Positions 55,225 through 64,000 of a stretch of DNA of 64,000 bases are shown one piece after another. Every line of letters begins with the position of its first letter. Position 1 is the first letter of the stretch. Position numbers and translations under genes: made by a program. The DNA is from Psychromonas sp. psych-6C06 (lineage in GTDB: Bacteria; Pseudomonadota; Gammaproteobacteria; Enterobacterales; Psychromonadaceae), in contig NZ_PIZM01000001.1 of NCBI RefSeq assembly GCF_002835465.1, forward strand, positions 248,001-312,000, in the 5' to 3' direction. The notes beneath the pieces were generated by a model, which saw only the letters and a list, made by a program, of their open reading frames with translations, had not been told where the DNA came from and did not search any database.

Positions 55225-56520
55225 TTAATCATTAGCGCTCCACACTGTATTTTTTCCAAGTTTTTTAGCATGGTATAGGGCATTGTCTGCCCTCGAAAAT
55301 AAAGCATCAAAACCTTTGTCGCTATTTTTACGTGTTGCGAGGCCAATACTGATTGTTACTCGAATATCTCCTGCTTTGTCAGTATTTATGCTTAGTTTTT
55401 CTTGCGATTCTCGGATTCGCTCAGCAAGTTGGTGTGCTTGTTCTAAATTGGTATCGGGTAAGAGTATTGAAAACTCCTCTCCACCTGTTCGGGATAGCGT
55501 GTCTTCGGCGCGAACGGCTTTTGCGAGGTTATTACTCAGTGCGATAAGTACAGCATCTCCGGTGGGGTGACCAAAGTTATCGTTAATATCTTTAAAGTTA
55601 TCAATATCAAGGGTGATAACACTCATGGTTAAATTATGGCGCACACTGCGTTGGTATTCTTTATCGGCACACTTTATAAAAAACCGGCGATTATTTAACT
55701 GTGTCAAAGAATCGGTGTTGGCTTGTATTTGTAGCTCTTCTTTAAGTTGATAGAGCTGTGTTATATCTGTGGAAAAGCCAATTACTGCCGGCGTTTTATC
55801 ATTGATATGGTAGGGCATTTTTACGCTATGGAAGCGATAATTATTGTTTTCTTTATCGGTAAAAATTTCTTCGCAAACATGCTTCTTCTGCGAGGCGAGT
55901 ACTTGTCTATCTGACTCCCAAAATGCATCTGCAATATCTTGAGGGATAATGTCGCTGTCTTTTTTCCCAATAATTTTTTCAATCGGTAGGTCAAATGCTT
56001 CTGCAACATGTCGGTTTGCATATCTAAAAGTGCGTGTATGGTCTTTCATGTAAATATGCGCATCAACGTTATCTAATACCGCATCGAGAAGGTGCTTTTG
56101 TTCACGGATAATCTCTTCGTAGCGTTTTTGCTCGGTGATATCGTAGGAAACGCCACAAATACCCGCTATTTTTCCGTTATTATCAAATAAAGGTGTTTTT
56201 ACTGTTTTAAAGGTACGAAATTCTTCGAGTGAACTGATGTAGTTGGTTTCTTCGAATGTGATCTCTTTTTGTTGTTTTATAACTAGCTGATCATTTTTTA
56301 AAACTTGATTGGAACGTTGCGTGTCAAAGAAGTCACTATCATCTTTACCAATGACATCTTGCATCTGCTTATCAAATAAGTCGAGTACGATTTGATTAAC
56401 AAAGGTGTAACGCCCCTGTAAATCTTTTGTATATATGTAAGCACTAATGTCGTTCAGCAAGCCCTCTAAAGTATGTATTCGATCTTGTAGGTGCTTTATA
56501 TCTGCTTGCTTTTCAATCAC
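55225..56520 (-). CDS. PAS-PAS-GGDEF diguanylate cyclase
   Basis: A c-di-GMP synthase. Two PAS domains (about 12-135 and 136-255, each starting LDxVxAxIYxKD) are followed by a GGDEF domain (about 270-428). The signature is RAEDTLSRTGGEEF: the active site is GGEEF and an inhibitory RxxD site lies five residues ahead, so the enzyme is probably active and product-inhibited. PAS domains suggest sensing of a small ligand or redox state. It starts with GTG; no ATG precedes it in frame. No membrane segment. Confidence 0.9.
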   Translation of the reverse strand: MIEKQADIKHLQDRIHTLEGLLNDISAYIYTKDLQGRYTFVNQIVLDLFDKQMQDVIGKDDSDFFDTQRSNQVLKNDQLVIKQQKEITFEETNYISSLEEFRTFKTVKTPLFDNNGKIAGICGVSYDITEQKRYEEIIREQKHLLDAVLDNVDAHIYMKDHTRTFRYANRHVAEAFDLPIEKIIGKKDSDIIPQDIADAFWESDRQVLASQKKHVCEEIFTDKENNNYRFHSVKMPYHINDKTPAVIGFSTDITQLYQLKEELQIQANTDSLTQLNNRRFFIKCADKEYQRSVRHNLTMSVITLDIDNFKDINDNFGHPTGDAVLIALSNNLAKAVRAEDTLSRTGGEEFSILLPDTNLEQAHQLAERIRESQEKLSINTDKAGDIRVTISIGLATRKNSDKGFDALFSRADNALYHAKKLGKNTVWSAND

Positions 56521-56828
56521 GTTATTTCGCTCATTATTATTAAAGTGGTGTCGATTATAAATAAAAGACAGGATTATAGTAGGGGTTAATTGTCTATAAA
56601 TTATCTTTTACATATGTAATTGCTGCTTATTGTATGTAGATGACTGATTTTATTGTTTCTTTTTATATGGTGCTGAGGTTGGGTTTAATCTTTTTCTGAT
56701 GATTTCGTAGGTCACAAAATCATCATATATATTGCTATGGTTAAGTCCGCACTTTCTTATTAAATAAGTTTGCTTTTCCTAGAAAATGAATACAGTGGTT
56801 AATTTATTGACCCATAAAGGAAATAGTG
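56521..56828. other. Divergent region between GGDEF and YbjQ genes
   Basis: 308 bases without a gene. It should hold both promoters and contains a perfect 9-base inverted repeat at 56697-56725. Confidence 0.5.
56697..56725. promoter_or_regulatory. Perfect inverted repeat, possible operator
   Basis: TGATGATTT and AAATCATCA, perfect inverted arms with an 11-base centre, midway between divergent genes. Confidence 0.4.
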
Positions 56829-57143
56829 ATGATAATTACGAATACAGAAACGATCCCAGGGAAGAAAATAGTCGCTTGTTATGGCGTTGTATCAGGTAGT
56901 ACAGTCAGGGCAAAGCATGTTGGACGTGATTTAATGGCTGGTTTAAAAAATATTGTTGGTGGGGAGTTAAAAGGTTATACCGAATTACTAAGTGAAGCGC
57001 GTGATCAGGCGATGTTAAGAATGCAACAGCAAGCTTCACAGCTTGGAGCAAACGCGGTGGTCAATGTCCGTTTTTCAACTTCTTCAGTTGCAGCAGGAGC
57101 TTCTGAAATATACATCTATGGGACTGCGGTGATGGTGGAGTAA
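56829..57143 (+). CDS. YbjQ/UPF0145 family protein
   Basis: A 104-residue soluble protein with the family pattern VVSGSTVRAKHVGRD, GYTELLSEARDQAMLRM and LGANAVVNVRF. The ATG at 56829 has AAGGAAAT eight bases upstream. YbjQ proteins form pentameric rings of unknown role. A second, membrane-anchored family member follows after three bases. Confidence 0.9.
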   Translation: MIITNTETIPGKKIVACYGVVSGSTVRAKHVGRDLMAGLKNIVGGELKGYTELLSEARDQAMLRMQQQASQLGANAVVNVRFSTSSVAAGASEIYIYGTAVMVE

Positions 57144-57146
57144 GCT

Positions 57147-57605
57147 ATGTTTAATTTAATCATTTTACTTACTTTATTGTGTTTAGGTTATCTAGTCGGA
57201 CAGTTTTTAGAAAAGCGCCACTTTACATCGATCATCAATCGTGAGAAGTCATTTATTAATTTGAAAACCACTAATAGCAACCGGCCTATTGGGGAACTTG
57301 GCGACATCATCGAGACTAAATTAGTGTGTGGTAGTGCCGTTATTTCTGTAGATTATTTTAAACGTTTTCTCGCATCATTACGCTATATCTTTGGTGGTAA
57401 TGTTACTGCTTATGAAACATTATTGGAGAGGGCGCGTCGAGAGGCAATTTTACGCCTCAAAGAAACTTGTCGTGATGCAACACAGGTTATTAATCTGCGT
57501 ATTGAAACATCTTCTATTTATAAAGGAAACGGTAAACAGGTTGGCTCAGTTGAGGTACTTGCTTACGCAACCGCTGTTTATGCAGTTAATGATACAACAA
57601 CTTGA
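57147..57605 (+). CDS. Membrane-anchored YbjQ-like protein
   Basis: 152 residues: a membrane segment (FNLIILLTLLCLGYLVGQF), then a YbjQ-type domain (about 45-150) with GSAVISVDYFKRFLA, AYETLLERARREAI and VINLRIETSS. It is co-transcribed with the soluble paralogue (3-base gap, GTAAGCTATG). The pair likely forms mixed rings at the membrane; this is inferred from sequence likeness only. Confidence 0.8.
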   Translation: MFNLIILLTLLCLGYLVGQFLEKRHFTSIINREKSFINLKTTNSNRPIGELGDIIETKLVCGSAVISVDYFKRFLASLRYIFGGNVTAYETLLERARREAILRLKETCRDATQVINLRIETSSIYKGNGKQVGSVEVLAYATAVYAVNDTTT

Positions 57606-57607
57606 TA

Positions 57608-57768
57608 ATACCAAATCCATTAAATAACTGATCATTTTTACTAGTTAAAAGAAGCTATGCCTGCGTTAAAAGTTTTGCAAATAGAACAACTATTTACTGT
57701 AACTTTGGGCTTGTGCTACCTCCTTTTTCCTACGTAGAATTTGATCACTATATTAGCGGAATTGGTAT
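57608..57768. mobile_element. MITE-like element, copy 1
   Basis: 161 bases with imperfect inverted ends of about 26 bases, ATACCAAATCC...CTGATC at the left and, inverted, ATACCAATTCC...GTGATC at the right. No coding sequence. It starts two bases after the YbjQ-like stop, so it may form the transcript's 3' end. Confidence 0.7.
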
Positions 57769-57827
57769 AGCCAGAAGTAGCTAAATAGGGGAAGTGGCTA
57801 AGCTACTTAAATATTTACTAATGATAC

Positions 57828-58088
57828 TTAAAATTGAGCATTGTTAAGTTTAGTGCCACTTAAATTTGCGCTACTTAGATCTACGCCCTTCAATATTGCG
57901 CCTGTTAGGTTCGCTTCAGATAAGTTAACACCGTCGAGATCTGCTCGAGTGAAATTTGCACCACGTAAATCTGCATGGCTAAAGTCTGTATTAAAGAGTT
58001 CTTGTGCTTTAAAGTTTGCCTGTTTTCCAGCCTTTCCTGCACTATTTAAAAACAATTTATGATCCATTAATATCTTTTGAATATCCAT
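57828..58088 (-). CDS. Pentapeptide-repeat protein
   Basis: 86 residues, with about nine A(D/N)L-type pentapeptides from residue 35 on (ADLRGANFTRADLDG, then VNLSEANLTGAIL). Such short helices mimic DNA or serve as structural rods. The start has AAGGTTGAAATA upstream. Function unknown. Confidence 0.85.
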   Translation of the reverse strand: MDIQKILMDHKLFLNSAGKAGKQANFKAQELFNTDFSHADLRGANFTRADLDGVNLSEANLTGAILKGVDLSSANLSGTKLNNAQF

Positions 58089-58240
58089 TATTTCAACCTT
58101 GCGATAGCTTATTGATTTCTAAGCAAGGTAAAGTGTTAATATTACAAAAAAATGAAGGCGCTTCTAAATATATCTTTTTAATTCAATAATGATATCGAGA
58201 ATAAAAAAGAAAAGAGAGAACGGTGTTCATCTTCCGTTGA

Positions 58241-59875
58241 TTAACGTCGACTGATCTCTTTAAATTCTGCTTGTAATTCGTTATATCGCTTTGCATGCTC
58301 AATGGGTAATTGCGTATTGCTGAGGAGTTTGAAGCTGTTATGACAATTATTGATATGTTGTTGGCGATCATCTTCACCGCTGTGTTTTAATAGTTGTATA
58401 TGTGCTTGAATACAATTTAACAATGCGATGGAATTTAACGGCTCAAGTGTTAACGCTTGATTAAAGTGGTTTAAAGCACTTTCATAATTTTTTGCACTAA
58501 ATGCTTGAATACCCAGTTTATTATGAACCTTAAAGTTATTCATACGTTTCTCAAGTATCTCGCCAGTTTGTTCACTGATTGCAACCTGCGTAGTAGGGTC
58601 GATAATGTCACGTTGTTCTAACTCTTCAAGGTAGGGCTCAGCATATTCAAATTCACCAATATCAAGTAGTGAAAATAAACTTTCATATAAAAAAGTATTA
58701 TCTAACTCTTCAACGCCAGATTCATTTTTTTCTAGCGTATTTAAAATACGCCGTTTCGCTTTAAGTGGCTCTCCTTGAGAAAAAAATACTTTGGCCTGAC
58801 AAATTTCATCAAAACTATTAAAGTCAAAACTTTTGTTTCTTCCCTCTTCAAAGCGACTTTGGTAAAGCGTTGAATTAACTTGTTTTAAAATCTCTTTCCT
58901 TTCGCTCATCTCATCCTGAGCATTCGCATAGTTAAGAATACTGCGAATATAATTCGCAAGGTGACAAGGATCAGGGTAAAACGAGTTACGACTGAGTTGT
59001 AAAATCGATTGGTAGCTATTAAGCATCACTTTATGCTCATCAATCTCTTTGGCGAGTAATGCGACCTCTTGATGTTTTTCAATGCTGTGGTGAGTCATGT
59101 TTGCCGCATGAGTTAAAATGTTTAACGCTTTGCTGAGTTCTCCTGCCCCTTTATAAGCGCGGGAAAGCCATTGATAGGCTTCCATTTGTAATGGGTTATT
59201 AAAGATAACCTCTTTTAAGATCTTAATTGACTCACTATATTTACGTTGCAGACAATAAACTTTACCTAATGTTATGCTTGCGCGAACTAAAGGGCGCTTC
59301 TCAACCATCTTTTTAAGTAACTTTTCAGCCGCTTCATAATCTTCGCTGCTAATAAAAATATCGGCTAATAAGCTTTTACATACGCTTTGATATTTTTTAT
59401 CGTTCTTAATTTTACTCTCGCACAACGTTATTGCATGCTTATATTTTTTTTCTGAAATCGCTTCGAATATTCCCGATAATGCTAACTTTTTATCGGCAGC
59501 TTTGCTTAATCGATTAAAAAGCTGAGTTTGCGAGAAAGGTTTCATCAAATAGTCATCGGGCGCTTTTTCAATGGCGGTAAGTACCATGCCTTTATTATTG
59601 TCACCAGTGATAATAAAACACAGTGCACTACTTGGGATTAATTGGTTGTAACGAAGGTAGTCCAACAGTTGAGAACCATTTTTTCCTGAGCCAAGGTTAT
59701 AGTCGATTAAGTAGATATCGAACTCACGACGATGCGCAAGTTTAGCAGCATGCTCAGCACTGTCTGCAAAACTAATGTTTTTTGCACCTTGATTCGTGAG
59801 CATCGTTTTCAGCATGACATGAAAAGGCTTTTGATCATCGACGATTAGAATACGTTTATTTTTGTAGCTAAACAT
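58241..59875 (-). CDS. Response regulator with C-terminal TPR domain
   Basis: 544 residues. The receiver domain (1-125) has the acidic pair at IVDDQ, Asp58 in LIDYNLG and Lys112 in LMKPF. The rest is helical TPR-like (about 170-540), for example CKSLLADIFISSEDYEAA and ALNHFNQALTLEPLNSIA. There is no DNA-binding domain, so output is probably by protein contact. No histidine kinase gene is adjacent. It is the single gene of its transcript. Confidence 0.88.
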   Translation of the reverse strand: MFSYKNKRILIVDDQKPFHVMLKTMLTNQGAKNISFADSAEHAAKLAHRREFDIYLIDYNLGSGKNGSQLLDYLRYNQLIPSSALCFIITGDNNKGMVLTAIEKAPDDYLMKPFSQTQLFNRLSKAADKKLALSGIFEAISEKKYKHAITLCESKIKNDKKYQSVCKSLLADIFISSEDYEAAEKLLKKMVEKRPLVRASITLGKVYCLQRKYSESIKILKEVIFNNPLQMEAYQWLSRAYKGAGELSKALNILTHAANMTHHSIEKHQEVALLAKEIDEHKVMLNSYQSILQLSRNSFYPDPCHLANYIRSILNYANAQDEMSERKEILKQVNSTLYQSRFEEGRNKSFDFNSFDEICQAKVFFSQGEPLKAKRRILNTLEKNESGVEELDNTFLYESLFSLLDIGEFEYAEPYLEELEQRDIIDPTTQVAISEQTGEILEKRMNNFKVHNKLGIQAFSAKNYESALNHFNQALTLEPLNSIALLNCIQAHIQLLKHSGEDDRQQHINNCHNSFKLLSNTQLPIEHAKRYNELQAEFKEISRR

Positions 59876-60000
59876 TGGTGCTCTTTAAATAAATTAGGTG
59901 CACAAAGTTTAGGTTAAAGCATCACGCAAAGGAAAGTTAATGTTTGTTTATTTTGATGTGCGATGAAGTTTTTGAGATGTGTCTAACTAAGAAAGGTGAA

Positions 60001-60085
<85 letters not shown>

Positions 60086-60207
60086 TCATTTCGCGATGCA
60101 TAATATCAGAATAAAGGAGCTTGTGAAGAGAAAATTTAAAAAAACAGTAAATAAAATCAGTTTCTTGCCGATAACTTTTATTGTCTAGGGTAATTGATGG
60201 TTTTTGA

Positions 60208-60741
60208 ATGAAAAGTGAACAGATAGAAGCAGGGTTAGTTGTAAACGAGTGGCAATTAGGTAAGCAACTAAATGTTGCGTTAGCTAATGGGACGCGTGAC
60301 AAATTTAATCTGTTATTGAGCCTGCTTTCGGATGACGCGCGTGACTTTTCTCAATTTGATATTCCAAAAGCCACACAGGCATCACTTTCCCAAGTCGAAC
60401 TGCGCGATTCGCTCAATCTAGCTCCCCAGCAACCCTTGATTAATGAAGGTATCTCATTAAAACAAGCTGAAAAATTAAGTTTAGCTATTCAGAGAAGCTC
60501 CCTGTGCGATGTACGTTTGCAATATATGCTTAACAACGAGGCTATTTTATCACGTTATCAAAAAAGTGATATTGAGCCAGACATAACAGATAACCTTTCA
60601 TTCTTATCTCAAACGCGTTTAAAGCACGCAGGAGAGGAGAGAGAGAGGCAACCTAGTGCGAAAGGAGTTGATCATGCTCTCATGGCTAAGTATGAGGCGT
60701 TGAAGCTTAGTGAAAAACCGCTAAAAGTAAATTATATTTGA
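60208..60741 (+). CDS. VC2046/SO_2500 family protein
   Basis: 177 residues, soluble. The opening VVNEWQLGKQLNVALANGTRDKF and the middle LLSLLSDDARDF are the family's pattern. Role unknown in all species I know. It starts with ATG at 60208 without a strong ribosome site. It converges with the minus-strand gene at 60767. Confidence 0.75.
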   Translation: MKSEQIEAGLVVNEWQLGKQLNVALANGTRDKFNLLLSLLSDDARDFSQFDIPKATQASLSQVELRDSLNLAPQQPLINEGISLKQAEKLSLAIQRSSLCDVRLQYMLNNEAILSRYQKSDIEPDITDNLSFLSQTRLKHAGEERERQPSAKGVDHALMAKYEALKLSEKPLKVNYI

Positions 60742-60766
60742 TAGATATTGACGTTAACGCTAAACA

Positions 60767-60985
60767 CTATAATTCTTCAATACACTTCTGAATAGGCTTG
60801 CCAATACTGAAGCAATGCTTTATTTTTTTCTCCTGTTTTTCTGAGAGAACAAAAGGGCTTTGCTCACTACCTTGAGCTAAATGTCGAATGATTCGTCTGC
60901 GATAAATTGCTAATCGATTGAAGTGCATTATCAAGCCGGATAGTGCAAATACAAAACAACCACATAAGATGTAAAAAATAAGCAT
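60767..60985 (-). CDS. Small single-pass membrane protein
   Basis: 72 residues, one membrane segment (FYILCGCFVFALSGLIM) and a basic tail. AGGAG precedes the start. It follows the SDR gene by nine bases and is likely co-transcribed. No domain is recognised. Confidence 0.6.
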   Translation of the reverse strand: MLIFYILCGCFVFALSGLIMHFNRLAIYRRRIIRHLAQGSEQSPFVLSEKQEKKIKHCFSIGKPIQKCIEEL

Positions 60986-60994
60986 CAGTTACTC

Positions 60995-62443
60995 CTAGTT
61001 AATCTGGGTTTTATTATGTCGACACTTTTTCTGAATCGCTTTGGCCATACCTTTAAAAATAAAAAGATGTGCTGGCATTAAAGCATACCAATACAACAGC
61101 CCTGAAAACCCTGCAGGATGCCACCAAGCGCGTATATCTAGTAACCGATAATCGCCTTTGTCTTCAATAATAAATTCAAGTCGGCCAAGACCTGGTGCTT
61201 TCATTCCTAATAATAAAGACAATACGTGTTGTTCTTTTAATGCGATCACTTTCCATGAATCAATCGTATCTCCTAAGGAAAGGGTTTTGGGATGACGACG
61301 GTAGCGTTTTAAGGCATCTCCCCCGACTGCACAATCCATAAGCTCCCTTATTCGCCACAAAATATTGGCAAAAAAGTAGCCTTGCTCTGTGCCGATCAAT
61401 TGAATCTGTTGCCATAATGAAGCTGAACTAATCTCTGTTTTTAGTGTGTAACCTGCTTGTTTTGCATAATACCCATAGCTGGGTTGCCAGCGCGATCGAG
61501 CATCACCATCAACTCCCCATGTCTGCGTATCAATGATGTTGATCTCATTCTTTAAAGTGTTGCTAACTGCTTCTTCAAAAGACAATAATTTTTGTGGTAT
61601 TAGATCTTGTAACTGCTTCGCATTCGCGGTGAGATCATATTGCAAACCACTTACCAGTGCCTTTGCAATATTTGTTGGGACGGAAGTAATAATTTTAAAC
61701 CAGTATGAAGCAATTTTGGGTGTTAAAAGTGATAACGGTACAATAATGACTTTTTGTTTAGTTAATTTTGCAATAACTTGAATCTGTTGCTGATATGTCA
61801 TCAATTTAGGACCTGCCACATCCATAATTTGATGTTCTTGGGGAGTAAAGCTTAACAATTCAGTTAGGTAATAAAGAATATTCTCAAGTGCAATAGGGGA
61901 GTTATGCGAGTTGATCCATTTAGGGGTTATTAGTAAAGGGAGGTGAAAAACGAAGTCTCGCATCACTTCAAAGGCCGCTGAGCCAGGACCAACAATAATA
62001 CCTGCTCTCAATTCGATAACCGTTGTTTGGCTTGATCTTAAAATATCGCCGGTCTGTTTACGGGCAATAAAATGCTCTGAGTGCGCCTTTGTAGGTTGCA
62101 AAGAACCAAGATAAATAAGTTGCTTAACTGTACTTTTTTTTAAATATTGACTGAAATTTTTGGCGATGTTTAACTCTACATTGACAAAATCATGGCCATG
62201 ACTCATGCCATGAACTAGGAAATAAACGACATCCACTCCTTTCAGTGTCTCAGTCAAATCGGTATCGGAGGATAATGTCAATTGGATGATATCGATATTT
62301 TTATTTTTACTCCAAGGCTGTTTTTCAAGTTGTTTAACATTTCTTCCTGTAGCAGTGACATGGTGTCCTTTTTGTGCCAATAGAGGGACTAACTGACTAC
62401 CGATATAGCCAGATGCACCGAGCACTAAAATATGTTTAACCAT
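60995..62443 (-). CDS. SDR-type NAD(P)-binding protein with DUF2867
   Basis: 482 residues. The N-terminal half (about 1-220) is an atypical Rossmann NAD(P)-binding domain starting VLGASGYIGSQLVPLL with the GxxGxxG pattern, and LIYLGSLQP. The C-terminal part (about 310-480) is a DUF2867 domain (MDCAVGGDALKRYRRHPK, then PGLGRLEFIIED). Members are putative oxidoreductases or steroid-binding-like proteins. AAGGAATG precedes the start. Confidence 0.88.
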   Translation of the reverse strand: MVKHILVLGASGYIGSQLVPLLAQKGHHVTATGRNVKQLEKQPWSKNKNIDIIQLTLSSDTDLTETLKGVDVVYFLVHGMSHGHDFVNVELNIAKNFSQYLKKSTVKQLIYLGSLQPTKAHSEHFIARKQTGDILRSSQTTVIELRAGIIVGPGSAAFEVMRDFVFHLPLLITPKWINSHNSPIALENILYYLTELLSFTPQEHQIMDVAGPKLMTYQQQIQVIAKLTKQKVIIVPLSLLTPKIASYWFKIITSVPTNIAKALVSGLQYDLTANAKQLQDLIPQKLLSFEEAVSNTLKNEINIIDTQTWGVDGDARSRWQPSYGYYAKQAGYTLKTEISSASLWQQIQLIGTEQGYFFANILWRIRELMDCAVGGDALKRYRRHPKTLSLGDTIDSWKVIALKEQHVLSLLLGMKAPGLGRLEFIIEDKGDYRLLDIRAWWHPAGFSGLLYWYALMPAHLFIFKGMAKAIQKKCRHNKTQIN

Positions 62444-62871
62444 GGATCATTCCTTGAAGTATTTATTGGCCACTGTGTTGCTTAATCATCAATACAACGA
62501 AATTAATGATTAAGCTTAGCGTTTTTTATCATGGCTTGAAATGTTGAAAGCGTGATAAACGATATTATTTGCAATAAGCGACTTATGACCCGACCTTTCT
62601 TTTGATAAACAGTAGGCTATAAACTATACAATAAAAAATAGTGCTATGTACGCTTATATTAATTTGATCTAGATCAAATAACTTCATCGACTACTAACTC
62701 CTAAAAGTGTGATTTGAATACATGAAGAGATGCTTATCTTTGCTACACTGTTGAAAATATTAATAAATTAAGCATTGAATTATAAGGCTGAAATTCAGTT
62801 ATTAAATATTTTTTAGAGCTGATGATAACAGGTTAACATTAGCAAGATTGTAAGTAACCCAAGGAGAAAGT
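62444..62871. other. Divergent control region with FNR-type box
   Basis: 428 bases without a gene between the SDR gene and the binding-protein gene. Besides the FNR-type site, it has several AT-rich stretches but no clear -35/-10 pair that I can defend. Confidence 0.5.
62664..62677. promoter_or_regulatory. FNR/EtrA-type binding site
   Basis: TTGATCTAGATCAA, a perfect match to the FNR consensus TTGAT-N4-ATCAA, 194 bases before the ATG of the binding-protein gene. It may act on the plus gene, the minus SDR gene, or both. Its distance from the start is large for a class II site. Confidence 0.6.
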
Positions 62872-63699
62872 ATGAAGTTAGTAAAAAAGATTTCGTTAGT
62901 TGTTGCGTCAATTGCTGCCCTAGGTAGTATCTCAAATGCAAGTGCAGATAAACTGGATGACGTTATAAATCGTGGTACTTTAAACTGTGGGGTTGTATTG
63001 GATTTTCCACCTATGGGATATACCGATAAAGATAATAAACCTGCTGGATTTGATGTTGATTACTGTAATGATTTAGCGAAAGCAATTGGTGTTAAATCAA
63101 ATGTAATCAATCTGACTTGGGGGGATCGTATTCCTTCTTTAATCTCTGCGAAAACCGATGTAGTAGTTGGGTCAACTTCGGATACATTAGAGCGCGCAAA
63201 ATCTGTTGGCTTTACCTATCCCTACTTTGTATTCAAATTCCAAGTATTATCGAAAAAAGGCGTGAAAATGATCTCTTTTGATGATTTAAAAGATGTCAAA
63301 GTTGGCGCAGCATTAGGCACCACCTATGAAACTGAATACTTTAAGTATGCCGATTCAAAGGGGTGGGGAAGAGATAATTATACTTCGTTCAAATCAGAGA
63401 ATGATGCATTCTTAGGGCTATATCAGGGTAAAATTGATGCTTTGATTTCAACTAATACTAATATTGCAACGAAATTAACTTCTGGTCAGTTTGATAACTT
63501 TGTCGCTGGTCCTTATGTACCTAACTATGATGATGTGGTTGGTTTGATTGCTAAAAGAAACGAGTTAGCTTGGATTAATTATTTGAACCTATTTTTAGTT
63601 CACCAAATCCGTGATGGCCGTTTAAATGAGCTTCATATCAAACATTTCGGTACGCCAGTGGCTTCCGATATGGTTCAATCTTTACGAGATAATAAGTAA
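62872..63699 (+). CDS. Amino-acid-type ABC transporter binding protein
   Basis: 275 residues with a signal peptide (cleaved near SNASA) and an SBP_bac_3 family body: LDDVINRGTLNCGVVLDFPP at the start of the mature part, then PAGFDVDYCNDLAKAIGV and GAALGTTYETEYFK. AAGGAG lies before the ATG. The family binds polar amino acids or related ligands in the periplasm; the ligand cannot be named. The next gene begins at 63989. Confidence 0.9.
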   Translation: MKLVKKISLVVASIAALGSISNASADKLDDVINRGTLNCGVVLDFPPMGYTDKDNKPAGFDVDYCNDLAKAIGVKSNVINLTWGDRIPSLISAKTDVVVGSTSDTLERAKSVGFTYPYFVFKFQVLSKKGVKMISFDDLKDVKVGAALGTTYETEYFKYADSKGWGRDNYTSFKSENDAFLGLYQGKIDALISTNTNIATKLTSGQFDNFVAGPYVPNYDDVVGLIAKRNELAWINYLNLFLVHQIRDGRLNELHIKHFGTPVASDMVQSLRDNK

Positions 63700-63875
63700 C
63701 ATCATTGCGCATAATATTGTGGTCAGCGCTTGTTGAAAAAAATGATACAAAGTAAGGCGTATGATTAAATTATCGTTCGCTATTACGGTTGTGTATACAA
63801 CGTTGTTATCTATTATTTTAATCGACAAGATAGATTAGATACTTATGCGTATTGGTATGACCTTAAACATCTATT

Positions 63876-63906
63876 AAATACTTTCCCGTAAAGCGGGAAA
63901 GTATTT
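63876..63906 (+). terminator. Strong hairpin after the binding-protein gene
   Basis: A perfect 13-base-pair stem AAATACTTTCCCG / CGGGAAAGTATTT with a 5-base loop, 176 bases after the stop. It can act on either strand. Confidence 0.75.
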
Positions 63907-63988
63907 CCACTAGGTTCATCAGTAGCCTCCTCACACATGATTTACCTAACAACACAAGCGAAGTCATTCGCTAATATAAAGAGGAAAT

Positions 63989-64000
63989 ATGGAAAATTAT
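63989..64000 (+). CDS. Start of the next gene (partial)
   Basis: AAAGAGGAAAT followed by ATG GAA AAT TAT at the very end of the window. Product not determinable. Confidence 0.45.

Overview
The window reads as the chromosome of an AT-leaning marine gammaproteobacterium of the Psychromonas / Shewanella / Vibrio type. This is inferred from gene content: hrpA, a VC2046/SO_2500-family gene, many c-di-GMP proteins, IS200-like REP-associated transposases (RAYTs) and short dispersed repeats with TACCAA/TTGGTA ends. The genus cannot be fixed from the sequence alone. The central 34 kb is a type VI secretion system (T6SS) with its regulators and cargo region, flanked by ordinary core genes.

Layout. 1-1614 is the 3' part of hrpA. 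1705-3934 holds two RAYT relics around a DUF285/BspA-type lipoprotein. 4152-5543 is an HD-GYP phosphodiesterase. 5734-10848 (minus) is a four-gene TPR/lipoprotein operon. 10973-22435 (minus) is the first T6SS operon: tssA, tssB, tssC1, a 54-residue small ORF, tssC2, tssE, tssF, tssG, a small lipoprotein gene and clpV. A 797-base divergent control region follows. 23233-38965 (plus) is the second T6SS operon: tagH, tssJ, tssK, tssL, tssM, tagF, pppA, ppkA and an 85-residue gene, running straight into a TolQ/ExbB - ExbD - ExbD - AgmX/TonB-like energy module.

39269-49428 is the accessory region. It holds a His-Gly-His/Cys protein that may be a clan CD-type protease, a CxxC-tailed protein, a DUF4123 adaptor, a large candidate effector with a putative immunity gene, and a second, decayed copy of the effector-immunity pair. 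A RAYT gene lies between the two. 49544-53295 is a membrane operon with LemA, GIDE-like and other small membrane proteins. 53402-53862 is a decayed RAYT followed by a short dispersed element. The remainder holds housekeeping and signalling genes: a PAS-PAS-GGDEF protein, two YbjQ-family genes, a pentapeptide protein, a response regulator-TPR fusion, tRNA-Tyr, an SDR/DUF2867 protein and an amino-acid-type ABC binding protein behind a perfect FNR-type box.

How the genes work together. The baseplate (TssE, F, G, K, A), sheath (TssB, C), membrane complex (TssJ, L, M) and ClpV make a complete injection machine except for Hcp, VgrG and PAAR, which are not in the window. Control looks post-translational: PpkA kinase, PppA phosphatase, the FHA protein TagH and the inhibitor TagF. 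TssL and the PpkA N-terminus share the same threonine motif. The ExbB/ExbD/AgmX genes and the TPR operon resemble the Agl-Glt gliding machinery and sit at the ends of the two T6SS operons, which suggests, but does not prove, a proton-driven envelope complex that works with this T6SS.
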